Of a stretch of 64,000 bases of DNA, positions 61,892-64,000 are shown one piece after another; within the stretch, counting starts at the first letter, position 1; the number at the start of each line of letters is the position of its first letter. The position numbers were made by a program, and so were the translations under genes. Source of the stretch: Trichinella spiralis (taxonomy: Eukaryota > Nematoda > Enoplea > Trichinellida > Trichinellidae); the NCBI GenBank assembly GCA_000181795.3, contig CM012953.1, positions 6,272,874-6,336,873 on the forward strand. Direction: 5' to 3'. A model generated the notes under the pieces. It was not told the origin of the DNA. It saw nothing but the letters and a program-made list of their open reading frames with translations, and did no database searches.

Positions 61892-64000
61892 ATGTTAAAG
61901 TCCAAAGTGATAGAACATTTTTGCAAAACAGTTTTTATAATTTTGCTGTTTTCTTCTGAAAATTATTCATATCCTCGAACAATTCCCATTGGTAAACATG
62001 TTTCTATTTCCCCCCCCTCACCGAAATTAAATAATTTTTGATATTTCAATATGTATACTTTCAGGTATAATTTACAGAGAAGGAGAAACAGCTATTACAG
62101 AAGTAATCAACTATATACAGGCAAAAAGACAGCATGAAGAACAAAAAAATATGTTCAAACTGGATATTCGTAAAGCCATAATTCCCAAGAGTGACGTCGA
62201 AAATACATGGATATTAACAAAAACTGGTAATATCGATAAAACAATTTGATTATATTTGTATTTAAAGCAGAATAGTGTAAAAATTGCTGTTTGACACTGC
62301 AGATATTCAATTCTTAACAATGAACTTCATTTATGCAATAAAAATTTTGGAAATGTTTATTAGTAAAAGCGACAAATTTCAGTTTGTGATTTATTGAAAC
62401 AAGGAGTATTCGCAATACTGGCCAAAGGTGATATTTACTGGCATTCAACGTTGGCAGCAGTTTCCAAAGAAATGCAAGTTCCATTTATTAACTGGATGTT
62501 GCCACCGAGAGGTGTATTCAGTCAGTTCGAGGTGTCCATGGTTCCTTCTTTTGCTGAAGTGGTTGCTGAGATAATTAACAAAAAGCATTGGAAACAGATC
62601 ACCTTCATGTATGAAAATGCAGAAAGTAAATTGACCAAATTAATGAATTATAGAAAATAATTTTGTCAAATTTTTTTTGTTTTAAATATCATGTGATAGG
62701 TTTAACTGCACTGCATGAGATCAACATGCAGTTTTCTAATATTGCATCGGAAATTGATGTGGATCTGCATCGGCTACCTGATGTGAAAAAGAAATTCGAA
62801 TTTGAGACTTTTTTCAACGCATTTCACAAAATGTACAATGCAGAAGGTCGAGTGATCGTTCTTCATGTCAGTTCTGTGGGAAAAATTGAAAACATCATGA
62901 AAGCATTACAATCTACGCACAGCAGTGCTAGAAATTGTCATTATCTCATCGCATCAGCAGTAAGCAAATGTTTTGCTCTATTGTCATTCATTTTTGTAGA
63001 CTTTTTAAAATATATTTGTTTGAGGGTGTCAGTGAAGTTTTAATGGAAGGATTCAAAGATGGAACGTTGAACATCACAGCTATGCAGTTGGTCAGCAATC
63101 AAAACTGGCTTTACACAAACTACGCAGTTGATTTATCGAGACGACTGAAGCTGAAAAACAAACTCAACTTATTTACAGTGAGTGAAATTTATTGCAATGA
63201 TAATTTTGCATCAGAAATGATCATTTTATCTGAGAACAATGACAAGAGTGAAAAAAGCTTGCACAATTCAATAATAATAAACACAAATAAACAACAGCAC
63301 CAACAAAAACAATACATTATCATAACTGTTCGTTAAAATAGCTAATAATTTAAATAAATATATCAAAACAGTTGCTTGGTAAAATGATTTGTGCATTTTT
63401 TTGTAGTCTGAAGTTGCGTTTGTGCATGATTCAGTGATGGTTATCACAAATGCAATTGAGCAACTGTTGAAAAAAAATTACAGCATGTTCTATGGCAGCT
63501 TTCGAAGAGATCAATTTTGGAATTCCGGCTATCCGGGGATTTATTGTTTGCCTTCTGAAGATTCGGAAAATCCAGATCGCCCTTTCAAGACGTTCGATTT
63601 TGGTCGTGTTATTGCGAAACAAATTCGCCAAGTCAGCAGTGGATTTTCAGTTGAAATTAATCATTAGAATAATAACGACCAGAGCTTGTGTTCGAATTTG
63701 AATTAATTTTGAATTTTATGTTTCGTGCAGACACAGATAGAAGGTCTATCCGGTGCTGTGGAATTCGACCAAGATGGCAAGCGTTCCATAGTTGCTGCCA
63801 ATGTCATAGAAGTTCAGTACAGTGGTAAAACACTGGTTACCAGTTTTACGGTAATTTTTTGTTACCATTGTGATGAATATTATATATATAATTTTGATTT
63901 GAGAAATCAATGTGGAAGCAAAATGTTGGATTGCTGACTGATCAGTCGACTGTAAATTTCAAACGTGCAAATCCGAAAGAAGTTTTGCCGAGAACGAATG
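61892..64000 (+). CDS. Ionotropic glutamate receptor subunit (AMPA/kainate-like), 5' part
   Basis: Glutamate-gated cation channel subunit; only the extracellular amino-terminal (ANF-receptor-like) domain and the lead into the ligand-binding domain are in the window. Exon 1 (61892..61991) encodes a signal peptide (FIILLFSS core) ending before GIIYREGE. Exons follow at 62065..62226, 62382 to about 62627, about 62701-62958, about 63027-63178, 63407-63629 and 63731-63849, then one from about 63913 to the window end. Landmarks: VCDLLKQGVFAILA, VPFINWMLPPRG, WLYTNYAVDLSRRLKLK, and GLSGAVEFDQDGKRSIVAANVIEV, the last being the conserved pre-S1 segment. Two exons appear to use TTTGAG acceptors. Pore and S2 lie beyond 64000, so AMPA versus kainate class is undecided. 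Confidence 0.88.

Overview
This window is nuclear DNA from a nematode. The clearest sign is two intronless major sperm protein (MSP) genes, a family diagnostic of nematodes. The genes have many short exons split by mostly 45-100 bp AT-rich introns with T-rich acceptors, in AT-rich intergenic DNA. An intact MCM8, which Caenorhabditis has lost, and divergent MSPs suggest a lineage away from Caenorhabditis, perhaps Dorylaimia/Enoplea; that placement is inference.

Layout. 1-672: 3' end of a Lys/Glu-rich repeat protein. 1185-4032 (+): MCM8. 4082-4934 (-): TGS1 cap hypermethylase, 49 bp tail-to-tail from MCM8. 6047-20667 (-): complete SMG1 kinase gene. About 20967-25000: decayed piggyBac element, itself invaded by an LTR-retrotransposon fragment. 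25928-26308 (+): MSP copy A. 26826-29071 (-): RNA polymerase I subunit RPA43-like gene with one broken splice acceptor. 30164-30951 (+): mitochondrial thioredoxin. 31160-36443 (-): cytosolic leucyl-tRNA synthetase. 37745-44472 (+): ARHGEF17-type RhoGEF. 45222-46013 (+): small POLR1D isoform-2-like protein. 46216-49018 (-): STARD3-like MENTAL+START protein. 50374-51873 (+): CDK4/6. 53418-54100: pogo/Tigger-type non-autonomous element. 54731-55111 (+): MSP copy B. 55906-59258: piggyBac element with matching ends and TTAA flanks, containing a second pogo-type element. 59591-60025 (-): ribosomal protein L29. 61892-64000 (+): 5' part of an ionotropic glutamate receptor.

Most genes are unrelated housekeeping genes with no operon-like same-strand clustering. 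Several touch RNA metabolism (TGS1 on snRNA/SL RNA caps, SMG1 in nonsense-mediated decay) or RNA polymerase I (RPA43-like, POLR1D-related), but their proximity is probably chance. The accessory content is DNA transposons clustered around the two MSP copies. I found no CRISPR, no convincing tRNA and no prokaryote-like system. Exon boundaries were derived by hand from splice motifs and phase consistency.
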